Shown one piece after another: positions 9,602 through 20,988 of a stretch of 64,000 nt of DNA. The position numbers and the translations under genes were made by a program. The notes below the pieces were generated by a model. It ran no database searches. It was not told where the DNA came from and saw only the letters and a list, made by a program, of their open reading frames with translations. Source of the stretch: Tridacna crocea (Eukaryota; Mollusca; Bivalvia; Cardiida; Cardiidae); assembly GCA_943736015.1 (NCBI GenBank), contig OX031065.1:2921501-2985500 (forward strand), read 5' to 3'. The stretch's first letter is position 1. Each line of letters starts with the position of its first letter.

Positions 9602-9650
9602 AGAGCCGTGCTCTGTGAAAGGGGCGCTTAATGCATCTGCGAAAAGTATG
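9602..9650 (-). mobile_element. Fam-B end fragment
   Basis: GTGCTCTGTGAAAGGGGCGC followed by TTAATGCATCTGCGAAAAGT is the outer end of Fam-B and runs straight into the arm adjacent to the hairpin. Confidence 0.6.
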
Positions 9651-10579
9651 AATAAACCATTCCGGCTATCGCCCTTCTGGGTTATTTATTGTGCCTCATA
9701 ACTCACAACTGTTGTTTATTGAACGATAAACGACGATAGAAAGAAGATTATTTCTTAAATATATTTGACTTGTCCATTAAAATAAACATGTCGACACATT
9801 TGACCAATCATATATTTCTATTTATTAATTTGCAACTAATACCAGAAAGTAGGTCAAAAGCAAGCACATTCAGATACGCCAAAAACAAATCATCAATAAA
9901 TTGAAATAATGCTTCGTTTGTCCGGTGTCACGTGATACTTCCGGTACACCGCTAAATGTCGCTTATATCAAATGTAATTGGCAAATCGTCTATTGTGTTC
10001 TGTTAGTTTGGTCACCAATGAGCAATCCAATAAATTTCAAATTCGTTCATTTGTTCCATTGAGCAACGTTAATTTTTCGGGTGATACCGGAGTTTCGATA
10101 CTGGAACGCGTTATTCCTTTTTTGTTCCGGGACAAGTATAGAACAAGAAACACGCACAGATCAACGTAGTTTATATGAAAATGTGGACATTAAATTCAGT
10201 GAAAGTGCCCATTATATCTGTATGGAACTCATCTCTATATTCAGCGTTACAAGAAAACAAAATACGTAAATACAGGTTTTGTTGTTGATCTACAGCGGCG
10301 GCGCCATCGTCCCGTTTTTGAATTTATCCGCAGAGCTGGCGACAGAGGCCGCAATTTAAACTTTTGTTTAATTATAAGCTTTTTCAAACATGATAGATTT
10401 GTGGTTTTGTCTTTATTTGGAGAGACAATCGGCTGAGGGATTTCATAAGAACTGAATGACGGCAACAGTAAAAACTTGAAATGTCAAAAGAACTATTTTA
10501 AAAGCCCGCTCAGTACATACCCAATAGCGGCCAAAAACACAATGTAAGTTTTATAGTGCATTTATTTATATCATGCGAT
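9651..10579. other. Unique DNA, no gene recognised
   Basis: It contains two short open frames (9978-10169 and 10081-10269) with no familiar residue pattern, and a CpG patch at 10290-10345. I see no splice-delimited exon I can defend. Confidence 0.35.
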
Positions 10580-10809
10580 TTAACCCTTTCCCAAACAATC
10601 CCTGTTTTTTACGGGTCAGGAATAGAAGCCTTTTGAAAACATTGTGGGAAAAGGAGAAAATGCTGGTAACCAGCATTTTCTCCTTTTCCCACAATGTTTT
10701 TTACCCTACCATATAGAAAAAATCATCTTTTTAGCAACTGTTAATTTGTCATTTGCAGAATGCTTTCTATTTGGTCTGGTCCAAAATTTGCTGTTTGGGA
10801 AAGGGTTAA
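10580..10809 (+). mobile_element. Fam-A MITE
   Basis: TTAACCCTTTCCCAAAC and GTTTGGGAAAGGGTTAA-type ends match closely, and the arms are perfect (GGTAACC centre). It is among the youngest-looking copies. Confidence 0.9.
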
Positions 10810-10887
10810 AAATATGGAAAATATTGTGAAGATTTACACAGTTCAATGCAGGCCTGTTTGCGGACGAATTATTGACATCTATGTTAA

Positions 10888-11070
10888 GCGGTCCACACAC
10901 TATCAATATTATTGACAATAATATTGTCAATAAAGGATATTGACAATATTAAGCCTATTGTCAGTGTGAGAGATATTTAAGATTGATCAATACTATTGAC
11001 GAATATCTGCGATCTCTGAAATATTTTCTTCAATACTTTTACGACCGTCAATAATTTTGATAGTGTGTAG
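10888..11070. mobile_element. Fam-V terminal-inverted-repeat element
   Basis: CACACACTATCAATATTATT at the left is mirrored by AATAATTTTGATAGTGTGTA at the right. A second, similar inverted match lies further right at 11704-11738 (ending CGTGTGGTCCGCTT), so a larger composite of about 850 bp is possible. Confidence 0.6.
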
Positions 11071-11127
11071 GTTTCGTAACTAATATTGCGCGATATTTCA
11101 GAAGATCTGAAGTCACCGTGCAGTGTT

Positions 11128-11356
11128 TTAACCCTTTACTCCATCGATACTCATTTCTACGCACTGCTTGTAGGAGCCTTTGGAAAACATTGTGGCAAAA
11201 GGTGAAATTGCTCGTGACAAGCAATTTCACCTTTTGCCACAATGTTTTCTACAGTATCAAAAGGTGTCATATACACATAAGAAATGGCATCATCCTTGCT
11301 GTTATTTAGGGTCAATTAGAGATACCATAGAAATGCCTTATGGGGTAAAGGGTTAA
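11128..11356 (+). mobile_element. Fam-A2 MITE, 229 bp
   Basis: Same plan and length as Fam-A but distinct flanks (AGGAGCCTTTGGAAAACATT, then GGTCAATTAGAGATACCATA) and a different core: GGCAAAAGGTGAAATTGCTC with its exact mirror. Other members lie at 24538 and 48815. Confidence 0.85.
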
Positions 11357-11751
11357 TGACATTTCTGCCCAAACTCTGCGGTGATATTGCGTTAAGGAAT
11401 TTTAGGTCTTCAAATAGCAAAAAAAAGCAATGTGACTGATAATCGTTCCATCAGTGGTATTGCATCGCGCAAGTTTGTGTCTTTTTTCATAAGGGCACCA
11501 TGACCAAATGTGTCTTTCTAAAGACCATCGTTTAGTCCAACATTTCGTTTTATTTTGTCTTTTATTATCCAGGGCCAGTATGACGCCTAAAGCCACAACT
11601 GGATCCATGTTTGAATGGCGGAGGAGATGAAGATATGGCGGAAAATATTGAAGAAAATTTTGAGTAGTTTGTGGAAAAAAATATATTGTAAATATTATTT
11701 ACACAATATTATTGTCAATGATATCGTGTGGTCCGCTTTGGTGTTTTCTTT

Positions 11752-12117
11752 AGACAGCAGACCCGTAACACTTCTAGTGCAGCATGGAATAAAATTTCTT
11801 GATAGTTGGTAAATAAGGCTTTATACAAAAAATACTTTTACATATTTTTAATAGACAAGAAGTTCCTTTGACATCTATCTTAAAATCATTCATTGATACT
11901 CTTGTTAATTTCCAGAAAAGGGAGGTAATTATCATCTCCCTTTGTAATGAGAATATAGTAGTTTACGATTTATAAATGATAAATCTAAGAAGAAAAAAAA
12001 AAGGGAAAAGTGGCTCGGTTAAAGTAGTACAATTATTTTACTTTTTAATCCTAGCAAATTTTGCAGGATAATGTTATAGTAGAAATAGCCATTTTCTATT
12101 AGGGGTCCGCTATCTTA
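11752..12117 (+). mobile_element. Fam-O dispersed element
   Basis: Ends CAGACCC and GGGTCCGCTATCTT are inverted. It shares long blocks with 42605-42959, such as CCAGAAAAGGGAGGTAATTA and GATTTATAAATGATAA. Non-coding. Confidence 0.7.
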
Positions 12118-12510
12118 ATCAATATTACTGAAGAACAAAGAATTTCTATAGTATTATTTCGTTCCATCTTACGCCTTTTATCGTTTTATTAAAAAAAATA
12201 ATTCGTCTTTGAAATTCGGTGAGGCTGTGAAAATCCGTATACCCCCCTTTAATGACAAAAAACTTTACAACCCGACCTGGCTCATAATTCCTTGTCATTC
12301 CGAGCTATTAGAGTGAATGATATCGAATTTTATACTGAAAAGTCGATACAAGAGGAAGAAAATCTTCCGTTTTTCTCAAAGTTTATCCGACATTAAACAA
12401 TCAAAATACCTTCATCAAGAGCCTATCCTATATACTTATAACATACACCTTACAGGCCCAGTAACGGGTAAAATCAAACTATATATGCAGATGTTAACAT
12501 GCACTTGCAT
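12118..12510. other. AT-rich DNA, no gene seen
   Basis: The short open frame at 12317-12514 shows no recognisable protein features. Confidence 0.3.
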
Positions 12511-12740
12511 TTAACCCTTCACTATACAATAACACATTTTAACGACCTTTACAGAGAAGCCTGTTGAAAACATTGTGGGGAAAGGAGAAAATGCTGGTAA
12601 CCAGCATTTTCTCCTTTTCCCACAAAGTTTTCTACACCATTAAAGAAAAATTACATCATTTGAGCCACTATGAACTTGTCGTCTGCAAATGCTTTTAATT
12701 TGGATAGGCGTAAAATTTTGCCGTGTGTTAAAGGGTTCAA
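12511..12740 (+). mobile_element. Fam-A MITE
   Basis: TTAACCCTTCACTATAC left end; right end gtgtgttaaagggttca. Core perfect except one base per arm (gtgggg; cacaaag). Confidence 0.85.
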
Positions 12741-12782
12741 ACATTTGAAGGAATGGAAATTATTAGTGAACATGAAAATCTG

Positions 12783-13000
12783 TTAACCCTTAAGCTGCTT
12801 ATCGCGACTTGCTGACCTTTTGCGGACAGCGTAGATCAAGATCAGACTGCACAGAACGTGTAGTCTGATCTTGGATCTACACTGTCCGATAAGGAGATAA
12901 TTATTTTTCTTTAAAAAAATGCACTTAAAATAGCATAGTTTGGGTTTTTGCTTTTAGCTTGAAAAGTTTCACATAATTTATCCAGCAGGATAAAGGTTAA
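12783..13000 (+). mobile_element. Fam-C hairpin MITE, full-length (218 bp)
   Basis: This copy sets the family limits: TTAACCCTTAAGCTGC at the left and GCAGGATAAAGGTTAA at the right, giving inverted ends with TTAA on each side. CTTTTGCGGACAGCGTAGAT leads into the hairpin and CTACACTGTCCGATAAGGAG leaves it. Non-autonomous. Confidence 0.85.
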
Positions 13001-14001
13001 TAAATGTGGGCTTAGTCAAAGCTCAAGTCAGTGCCGGGAAAATTAATTTTCAAACAGATCAAATATTTGAAATATAACTTTCCGTATTGGTTAATTATGG
13101 ATTACAATATGACTATGAGTGCAAATCATAAATCTATCGCCAGAAAAAAAAAAAGCTTATAAAAGAGAAAAAAAAAAAACCCTCGGAGAGAGACATTCTG
13201 AACTTGCTTGCTAATGGCATTATGTACTTTTCCCGACAATCGAAGCGGGTAAAAACTCGATTTCACGTAGCAAGAAAATACCGTTAAAAATACATGTACT
13301 TGCAAATCTTCGTAATAATATCTTACTTAAGCAGTTTATGTATCTATGTAGCTGTCACAAATGTCAGCTGTGCACATAAAAAACGTCGAATACTCAGAGT
13401 TTAACTGTACTTGTAACACCCCACAAGAAAATTTCAATGAAATAAACCATTGAAAACATCTACTGCACAACACTTTTCCCTCAATTAAAATAAAGCAATA
13501 TGGCGGAATTTTTCACCAATTAAAAAAAAAAAAGTCGCACGGAAAAAGATTTACACGACAACACACACTTTACGAAAAAAATCCTAGTTTGAAACTCTCT
13601 GTTGCAGAGAAAAATGTGCATCTTTTTCCCTTTAATTTGTTTTAAAATCTGATGCCATGCTGAGCTGTGGTCTTACAAGAGAACCCCACCCACTTAAAAA
13701 ACCCGAAGAGGAACATGCTACAGTTTCACTTGTCACGTGTCATAAATGACATCATAATTTCTTACTTTTTTACACAGCATTTTCAAGACTATGACCTCTT
13801 CCCCATCCAAACAGTGGAGCATCAGCTATGCTAGATCGAGTCAAGTCAGACCCAATTGAAGAAGACAGCGATGTGGAAGTGGGTGGGGGGGTATGTTTGA
13901 GCTGGTGAAAATTAGGAACAAGTTAAAAGTTGTTTTCGAAATTTAAAGCAATTGTTTACAAAAAGGTCGATTTTAAGACAAGTTTTTTCTTTGTTGTTCA
14001 A
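13001..14001. other. Unique DNA, no gene recognised
   Basis: Scattered poly-A tracts and no repeats from this window. No open frame with recognisable features. Confidence 0.35.
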
Positions 14002-14190
14002 TTAATCATTTATTAAACAATTCCTTCTTTTTTACAAATCTGGAGAAGAAAGCTTTTGAAAACAGTGCGAGAAGAGCACAAAATGTTGGAAGTATTTTCT
14101 TTATTTCTCTAAGTATTTTGGCCCTTTTTATTGACAAATCATATCATTTTCACCACACTCAATTTTTGCGTCTGTAAATGCTTGGAAATA
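14002..14190 (+). mobile_element. Strongly decayed Fam-A MITE
   Basis: aagcttttgaaaacagtgcgagaag and TTTTTGCGTCTGTAAATGCT mark the left arm and right flank; the rest is scrambled. Confidence 0.45.
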
Positions 14191-14290
14191 TAAGGTCTGT
14201 ACCACTGTTTTCATCCTACAACCTTCAGTGAGCAATAAGTAACCAAGTGAGGTCTTTTGCCAACAACATCGAGCAACCAAAGGATGTTTG

Positions 14291-14522
14291 TTAAACCCAT
14301 TACCACACAATCCCTACTTTTGACGACCCTGAGAAAGAAGCCTTTAGAAAACATTGTATGAAAAGGAGAAAATGCTGGTAACCAGCATTTTCTCCTTTTC
14401 CCACAATGTTTTCTAACTTCCATAAAACAAATTTCAAATTTTCATTTACTTTTATTTTGTCGTCTGCAAATGCTTCCAATTCGGAAAAGTCTAAAATCTT
14501 GTCGTTTGGTATATGGAGTTAA
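14291..14522 (+). mobile_element. Fam-A MITE
   Basis: CCCATTACCACACAATCCCT left end (one extra A after TTAA); arms perfect apart from gtatgaaaagg. Confidence 0.85.
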
Positions 14523-15139
14523 AGTTTTCCGCTGCAAAGTGGTTTCTGGAGTAAAACAGACTTGAGATGCTTTGGCAAAAATAATTAGTAAAATGAGTGG
14601 TGCAACAGAACTGCTTTTCATGGTGTAAGGATAATTTACACAGTATGTTGAAGATATTCGCCTTGTACTTCCGGTTGCGCTCTGCGTACCAGCATGCACT
14701 TATTAGCCAGTAGTCTGCGTTTGTCATTTTGTTTCGAGGCTATGACACATCGCCATTCTGTACAGGATAAATTTTTATAGCCGGTGTGTAAACTAAAACT
14801 TGCCCCCAATTAAAATAGCAATGGAGAAAACGGACATATACAATACATCTGTGGAACATCTAGCTTGTTTTTCGCTTCAGTTTCTTAAGAATTTGATTAT
14901 CTCAAACATGGAAAAAAAAAAAACTATTTTACAAAAAGTGCTGTTTTACTTCACCATCTTAGTGTGCAGTTTCTATATGTAGACTTTAGGGAAACCAGGA
15001 TTCGTGCATAGACTTGTCATCAGGAGGTGTTTAGGCTTATACCAAAGCTATTTAAGGCTGTTTCTAGAGATGAGTGGTGCATAGGTAACACTCTAGCTGA
15101 TCACAGTGAAATAAAATATACCAGGTAGCGTTTTATTGA
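14523..15139. other. Unique DNA, no gene recognised
   Basis: The minus-strand frames at 14442-14727 overlap the Fam-A right flank and have no familiar features. The remaining sequence is featureless to the eye. Confidence 0.3.
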
Positions 15140-15368
15140 TTAACCCATTACCAAACGACAATATTTTAGACTGGTCCAAATCGAAAGCATTTGCAGACGA
15201 CAAAATAAAAGTGACTGAAAATTTGAAATTTGTTTTGTGAAGGGTAAAAAACATTGTGGGAAAAGGAGAAAATGCTGGTTACCAGCATTTTCTCCTTTTC
15301 CCACAATGTTTTCTAAAGGTTTCTTTCTTATGGGCGCCAAAAGTAGGGAGTGTGTGGTAATGGGTTAA
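15140..15368 (-). mobile_element. Fam-A MITE, 229 bp, inverted
   Basis: TTAACCCATTACCAAACGAC at the left, GTGTGGTAATGGGTTAA at the right; palindrome perfect across 33 bp per arm. Confidence 0.9.
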
Positions 15369-15424
15369 ACACTTTTTTTGATTGTTTTATTTTGAAATTC
15401 AAAGTAACAGACTTTTTAAGAAAA

Positions 15425-15496
15425 GTCTGGTTTTATATCCAGAATACTCAAATCAGTTAGGTCTGTATTTGAAGAATGCCACATAGCGGAAGATAA
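15425..15496 (+). repeat. Fam-W short dispersed repeat
   Basis: TCCAGAATACTCAAATCAGT, then CTGTATTTGAAGAATGCCAC and tagcgg. Related blocks lie at 35960-36030 (minus) and 44155-44222 (plus). Confidence 0.5.
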
Positions 15497-15996
15497 TGCA
15501 CATAAGTCTCGCAAAAAAAACCCGGTACTTCAGGCCAGTAAATTCGCCTTTATTCAAGGTTTCAACTCTATGATAACTTTCGAAAATAAAACCCATCTCA
15601 CTTTCTATGCCCTGTTATCAAAAAACACCCGTAAAAATTATAAATTATCATACATCTAACAACCACGATAAAAAAAAGAAACCTAATCGAATTCATCCGG
15701 GCAATTCATATCCCCCATGACGTCACCTCTGACCTCGTGCCAAAACACGCAGTCGAGAGCTAACAATAGTTTTTCTTTGATATGGGCATAAATCAATATG
15801 GAATAAGAAATCAGTTTTCGTGGATTTGTAATAAAACATTCAATTATTTTTACCCCTACTCGAACAAACATTGGTCTTTGCATGTTTTATGACCTGGCCT
15901 CTCTAACGTTACTTTGATATTTTGAAATTATGTAACTAGAAATCCATATTTATTAAAAAGGACTCGAAATCAACTGATAAAGTTTTCCCGCTTTTT
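15497..15996. other. Unique DNA, no gene recognised
   Basis: No repeat family or defensible exon is seen. Confidence 0.3.
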
Positions 15997-16210
15997 TTAA
16001 CTGACATTTTAGACTTATCTAAATACAAAGTACAAGTTGCAAACGACAAATTAAATGTGGCTTAATGATGAAATACATCTTTGAAAGGGTGGAATACATT
16101 GAGGGAAAAGGAGAAAATGCTGGTAACCAGCATTTTCTCCTTTTCCTTCAATGTTTTCCAATGACATTTGGATCGTTGAGGCACCAAATATTTTGGCAAA
16201 GGGATATTAA
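15997..16210 (-). mobile_element. Fam-A MITE with compensated arm changes
   Basis: Both ends keep TTAA. The arms read ACATTGAGGGAAAAGG and CCTTTTCCTTCAATG, so the substitution differing from the family (GTGG to GAGG) is matched on the opposite arm. A short extra fragment of a left arm follows at 16281-16325. Confidence 0.75.
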
Positions 16211-16325
16211 CATGTATGAACAACATTATGTTTGGGTCTTTCCCACAAGAAAGGGGTTTGTCTCCGGTTCTTTATAACGGATAAGAAAACATTGTGATAA
16301 AAGGAGAAATTGCTTAAAGATTTAA

Positions 16326-16611
16326 AGGTTCTCACCAGCATGTAACATTTTTTTCTTTCCTTGCTTTACATCCAAGCACTTCGGATTTTAAATTGAATCA
16401 TAGCTGCTTTTCCTCACCAAGTTCTAGATTATGACAAAACCTAGAACTTGCATGTATATTATGTCTCTAAGGAGCCATGTTTTTAAAATCTCACACCCAG
16501 GGGTCCCTAAATGACGGAATCGTTGGTAAAGTGGATGGGAGGTCAGCCAGAATTTTAAGTGTCGGTCGGAAATACCTCCTATGTTGAGAGCAAGGTACAT
16601 ATACTTGTGAA
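16326..16611. other. Unique DNA with a short inverted repeat
   Basis: CAAGTTCTAGATTATGAC then aaacCTAGAACTTG forms a small hairpin near 16420-16452. Nothing else is recognised. Confidence 0.35.
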
Positions 16612-16637
16612 TGAGCCATGCTCTGACAAAAGGGGGC

Positions 16638-16866
16638 TTAACCGATTACCACATAATCCCTACTTTTGACGCCTCTGAGAAAGAAGCCCTTTGAAAACAC
16701 TGTGGGAAAAGGAGAAAATGCTGGTAACCAGCATTTTCTCCTTTTCCCACAGTGTTTTCTATCCTTCCCAGAACAAATTTCAATTTTTCAGTCATCTTTA
16801 TTTTGTCGTCTGCAAATGCTTTCAATTTGGACCAGCCTAAAATTTTCTCGTGTGGTAAAGAGTTAA
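16638..16866 (+). mobile_element. Fam-A MITE, 229 bp, with CACTGTG-type arms
   Basis: Both arms share a change relative to the main type (ACACTGTGGG with CCCACAGTGT), so pairing is kept. The same paired change is seen at 21853 and 25235, suggesting a subfamily. Confidence 0.9.
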
Positions 16867-17050
16867 TGCATCCTCCTTAATCCATCACACAAAACCAAGT
16901 CCTCATATAATAAAAGATCCGTAAAATCCACTTAGCATTATCAATGACTGATTTAGTAGGAAGAGTGGTCCTTGGACATACACAGAAAAAAATGAGTTAG
17001 ACAGAAAAGACTGCGCAGGGTGACCTGGACCGAAACGTTTCGCAGATATA

Positions 17051-17277
17051 TTAAGTTTCCCAAACAACAAATTTTAGACTCTTCCAAACTCAAAGAGTTT
17101 GCAGGCGACAATTTCAAATTTGATAAAAAAAGGCAGAAAGTTCTTCGAAAGGGTAGAAAACACTGTGGGAAAAGGAGAAATTGCTCGTAACGAGCAATTT
17201 CTCCTTTTCCCACCGTGTTTTCAAAAGACTTGTACTGCAGACACGTAAAAACAAGGGCTTGTTTGGGAAAATGTTAA
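17051..17277 (-). mobile_element. Fam-A/A2 intermediate MITE
   Basis: The core is GGAGAAATTGCTCGTAACGA with its mirror: Fam-A in the outer arm, A2 in the inner arm. It sits in the TTAA of Fam-B's right terminal repeat. Confidence 0.85.
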
Positions 17278-17457
17278 GCCCCTTTTTCACAGAACATGGT
17301 TCAAATGTTTTTTTTTTATCTTTCGTTTGTATTCAGACGCGGGTCGATCACAGACAAATTTGGTTTAGTTTGAAAAATGATGCGCCCGCGGAAAATGTAC
17401 TCTGATGATTATAACTATTCACTTTATATGGCGTTCTGTAAAAGAATACGTGCACTA

Positions 17458-18007
17458 TCATTCCTTGGAAAATATTGTGGACAAAGGAGAAAATGCTGGT
17501 AACCAGCATTTTCTCCTTTGCCCACAAAATTTTCAACCCTTCTAATACAAAACCAATGATTTTAGCATAAACAAATCTTTTGTTGTCACATGTCGGCAAA
17601 TACTTTTAATTGGAAATAATCTAAAAGTTGTGCTGTCTGGTATAGAATTAACAATTCTAAAGAAGTTAGCTTAAGAAAATATTTTGGGCAAAAGGATAAA
17701 ACCGCTGGAAAAAGTCACACTTTTTATACCTAAAAGTAAATCCTGTCATTTAAGCTTTGCTGAATTTGTCGTCTGCAAATGCTTACAATTTGGATGAGTC
17801 TAAAGATTTTAGTGTCTGGTCAAAGAGTAAACGACCATGAAGAAGATAACTTTTGAACACATTGTGGGCAAAGGAGAAAATTTTAGAAGCCAGTTATACA
17901 CTTTGTAGCTTAAAACAAATAATCTCGTTTGAGCCACACCGAATTTGTCGTCTGCAAATGCTTTGAATTTGGACCAGTCTAAAATATTGTCTTCTGGTAA
18001 AGAGTTA
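17458..18007 (+). mobile_element. Three decayed Fam-A copies in tandem
   Basis: Units at about 17458-17651, 17672-17831 and 17826-18007 each run from a left arm (aaaatattgtgg, aaaatattttggg, cacattgtggg) to the right flank with CTGCAAATGCTT. The second and third lost the palindrome's right arm. Repeated capture of neighbouring TTAA sites would give this layout. Confidence 0.65.
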
Positions 18008-18135
18008 CTGGATGAGTTGAAATTTTTTTTGATATGGAATGTTTTGCAATTACGCATATTTGATAAATTCGCAAACACAATGAGTGTTTAATTCGCAAAC
18101 TCGAGGATATATCCGCGTAAACAGTATTAGTAGTA

Positions 18136-18230
18136 CGGCCAGGTGACAGAGGACTTGGAAACTTGTTCACGGCCGTGGTGAATCATAATTCACTACAGCC
18201 TTGAGCAAGTTTCCAAGTCCGCTGTCAACT
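18136..18230. repeat. Imperfect palindrome, single copy
   Basis: GACAGAGGACTTGGAAACTT is mirrored by AAGTTTCCAAGTCCGCTGTC, with a second inner stem around GTGAATCATAATTCAC. It may be a lone hairpin MITE. Confidence 0.65.
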
Positions 18231-18744
18231 GAGCGTACAAAGAATTTAAAAACTGCAAAGTTTTACCATTCAAGCGTTTGCTAAGCGAATTTTACACGTT
18301 TTATCTTTAGTTTAAAAAATCAGAGTGCGCTGACGAAGTAGAATTTCCCTTCTACGAGCCCCAATTCAATGAAAACTGACGTCACAGGGAAACGACGTCA
18401 CTGAAACCTCGGTAATACATGCTAAAACGTGCAGCTTGGCGCATAATCTTGATTTTAATCTTGATCGATGCCGCCATTCTGAATGTTGTGTTGATAGTGT
18501 AGTCATGTATACGGGGCCCCCGAAAGGGAAACTGCTTTTACGTTGGTTTTTTTCCAGTCACGTACATGATATATAATTATGTTTGGGGGCATATTATTCC
18601 ATCAGAACACGAGAAATTTCTTTGTTGTATAATAATGAATGTGCTGTACCCAAATAAACAATAGGCTGTGCACTGACAAAAGTTTTTTTTATGTATTTTA
18701 TCTACGCAATGCCTTGCACGGAGCAAGACACCATATCGATACGG
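18231..18744. other. Unique DNA with paired GACGTCA motifs
   Basis: TGACGTCAC and GACGTCACTG (CRE-like) occur 15 bp apart near 18378-18402. No exon is evident nearby. Confidence 0.3.
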
Positions 18745-18935
18745 ATCCATAACATCCACTTTAACCCAGAATCGACTGAATCATGAAGTAAAATGTTCCT
18801 TTGACATGCAGAAAATTTACAAACAGCAAAAGTGTATCAACCCATGTCAGCCTGCGCGGACTGCGCAGGCTGACGTGGGTCGATATTTTTTTGCAAATGT
18901 ATCAACCCCCCTTTTCAAATAGCACGGTTCACTTC
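18745..18935 (+). mobile_element. Fam-B hairpin MITE
   Basis: Intact hairpin CATGTCAGCCTGCGCGGACT with mirror to GCTGACGTGGG; flanks cctttgacatgcagaaaa and CAACCCCCCTTTTCAAATAG. Left terminal repeat missing. Confidence 0.75.
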
Positions 18936-19262
18936 ACTATGTAGTTGAGATATGACCATTTATCAAAGCCGTCTGGGAGAGTCGAACTAAAAACTTTATT
19001 ACGTAGATTTTTTTTCTTCCAGTTTTCACCACAGATTTTTGGCACCATTTCGACACTTACTTGATGTCGTATTCGGTGTTTTATTACGTCGACTGTATTA
19101 CTATATACAGGGGAAAAAACTGTTGTTTTTGACGCCATAAACGGCTAATTACTGATATGTCTGGCAGGAGAAAAAAACAGAAAGAATGAAAACATAAGTA
19201 AAGTATACTGCGTTGAACAGATATCCCGTGCTTAAAGGGGCCTATTCAAGTTATAAATAGCG
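18936..19262. other. Unique DNA, no gene recognised
   Basis: The minus-strand frame at 18929-19138 has no recognisable features. Confidence 0.3.
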
Positions 19263-19735
19263 AATATTATTTCATGCCTTCCGGTAGGATATCGAGAAAC
19301 AGCAGTGAAAATATTTTTCGATCTTACACTGGTAAAACCAATGAAAATACCGATTTTCACGTTCTTGTTGCCTAGATAAGTTGCGCGTGCCTAACAACCA
19401 GATGGGAAATATGACGTCATATACCTTACATTTCTCGTGCTTGACGTAATATTGTAATGCGTTGCTATGCGGGAGGGGTACGTACGCCACGGGGAATAGG
19501 GGAAAGGAACTGTACTGGATTTTAATAAAGCTCCTCCCAGAAAGGGTTAAAAGCATGAAGTAAACAGAATATTTGTTTTTTTTCGGTGACAGATCGAAAT
19601 TTATTTCATCTCGTGAACACCATCGGTAATATTTTCACTCGTGGCTGCGCCACTCGTGAAAATATTACCGATGGTGTCCACTCGACGAAACAAATTTGAA
19701 CTTTCACCGAAAAAGACAAATATCCTCTATTTATT
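19263..19735 (-). repeat. Fam-H unit with internal palindrome
   Basis: Starts near TTCATGCCTTCCGGTAGGAT and includes GACGTAATATTGTAATGCGT. Ends with a palindrome at 19621-19676 built on GGTAATATTTTCACTCGTG. Related units follow at 19736 and at 62755-63960. Strand is arbitrary. Confidence 0.7.
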
Positions 19736-20060
19736 TCATACTTCCTAGTAGGTTATCGAAAAATATCGGTGGATTTTTTTCGATATTTCATGGTTACTAC
19801 TAGTGAAAATATCATTTTTTATATTCTAACTCTTGAATTGAAACCTTGCAGTAAAATGGAAATATGACGTCATTTACCTTACATTTCTCGCGCTTGACGT
19901 AATATTGTAATGCGTTACTAGGCGCAGGGGTACGCCACGGGGAATAACTGAAAAAAAAAAAATTACTGGAGTTTGGATTTTGTACTGCACCAGTCGTGAA
20001 AATATTACCGATGATGTTCACTCGATCTTCCACCGTAAAAAATATCCTCTACTTATCAAT
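19736..20060 (-). repeat. Second, shorter Fam-H unit
   Basis: Tandem to the previous unit: ATTTCATACTTCCTAGTAGG, TGACGTAATATTGTAATGCG and CGTGAAAATATTACCGATGA recur in order, with the GTTGCCTAGAT part missing. Confidence 0.7.
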
Positions 20061-20201
20061 TGAGTGACGGACAGACCGACGGGCAAACTGACAAATAGAC
20101 GGACGTACGGATAGACAGACAAAAAATTTCTACCAAACTTAGCATGCGGATTGCCCAGGTTGATTTGAACCCATTTTCACAGAGCATGGCTAAAATATCA
20201 G

Positions 20202-20410
20202 ATAACTCTTTACCAAACAACAAAATTTTAGACTTTTCCAAATTGAAAGCTTTTGTAAACACAAAGTTTAATTTTTGGAGGGGTAGAAAACATTTTGGGA
20301 AAAGGAGAAAATGCTGGTTACCAGCATTTTCTCCTTTACCACAATGTTTTCTAAAGGCTTAATTCTTCCTCGAGGTCGTGAAAACTAGGGATTGTTTTGT
20401 AAAAGGTTAA
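20202..20410 (-). mobile_element. Fam-A MITE, inverted
   Basis: Left end decayed (ataactctttaccaaac), right AGGTTAA. The sequence just before it (CCATTTTCACAGAGCATGGC) resembles a Fam-B terminal repeat. Confidence 0.75.
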
Positions 20411-20429
20411 GATCATGTTTTGCTTAACA

Positions 20430-20595
20430 TTGTTTCGACAATTTTAGTTTGGGAAAGTAGCCTGCGGCTTGGAAAGAGTGATGTTCGAGGAATTGGTTAT
20501 TGAATTTCCAGAAAAACCACGGATTTGTGCTTAGGCCGTCGTGAAATGACACAAATGGGTTGAAAACAGCATAAGAAACCAAACAGGTAAGCAAA
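20430..20595 (+). mobile_element. Decayed SINE1 body
   Basis: gggaaagtagcctgcggcttggaaagag and GGCCGTCGTGAAATGACACA parallel the SINE1 body; the tRNA head is absent. Confidence 0.55.
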
Positions 20596-20769
20596 TATGC
20601 ACTATAATGCTTTTACGAAAAAGTTATGTACCTGACAAGTGCTTTGGCAAAAAAAAATAGATGTTCAAATTCGACGTGTATTGCGCACAAAAATGTAAAA
20701 ACTAAGGGGAGATAATTCCTCGAAGCCTGATTGAGTATATAACGAAAACTCAAATGGGGAAGGGGTGCG

Positions 20770-20988
20770 CCGGTGAAATGCAGAGAAATGACCCTTCCCT
20801 ACAAAATGACCCATGGGTCATTTCACTACGTAGAGGAATGGCCCGGGTCATTATTCTACGTAGAGAAATGGCCCGGGTCATTATTCTACGTAGAGAAATG
20901 ATCCCAGAGGGTCATTCCTCTACGTAGAATAATGACCCGAGTCATTCCTATACGTAATGAAATGACCCATTTCTCTGCATTACACCGG
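20770..20988. repeat. Palindromic element with inner tandem units
   Basis: Ends CCGGTGAAATGCAGAGAAAT and ATTTCTCTGCATTACACCGG are inverted. Inside, units of about 30 bp containing GGGTCATTATTCTACGTAGA repeat, then invert around 20890-20905. Each unit carries the palindrome CTACGTAG. Confidence 0.8.

Larger units (their letters stand above)
16612..17298 (+). mobile_element. Fam-B MITE hit twice by Fam-A-type elements
   Basis: Left terminal repeat GAGCCATGCTCTGACAAAAG and right terminal repeat CCCCTTTTTCACAGAACATG frame it. Each terminal repeat contains TTAA, and each TTAA holds an insert (16638-16866 and 17051-17277). The central hairpin is decayed. Confidence 0.75.
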
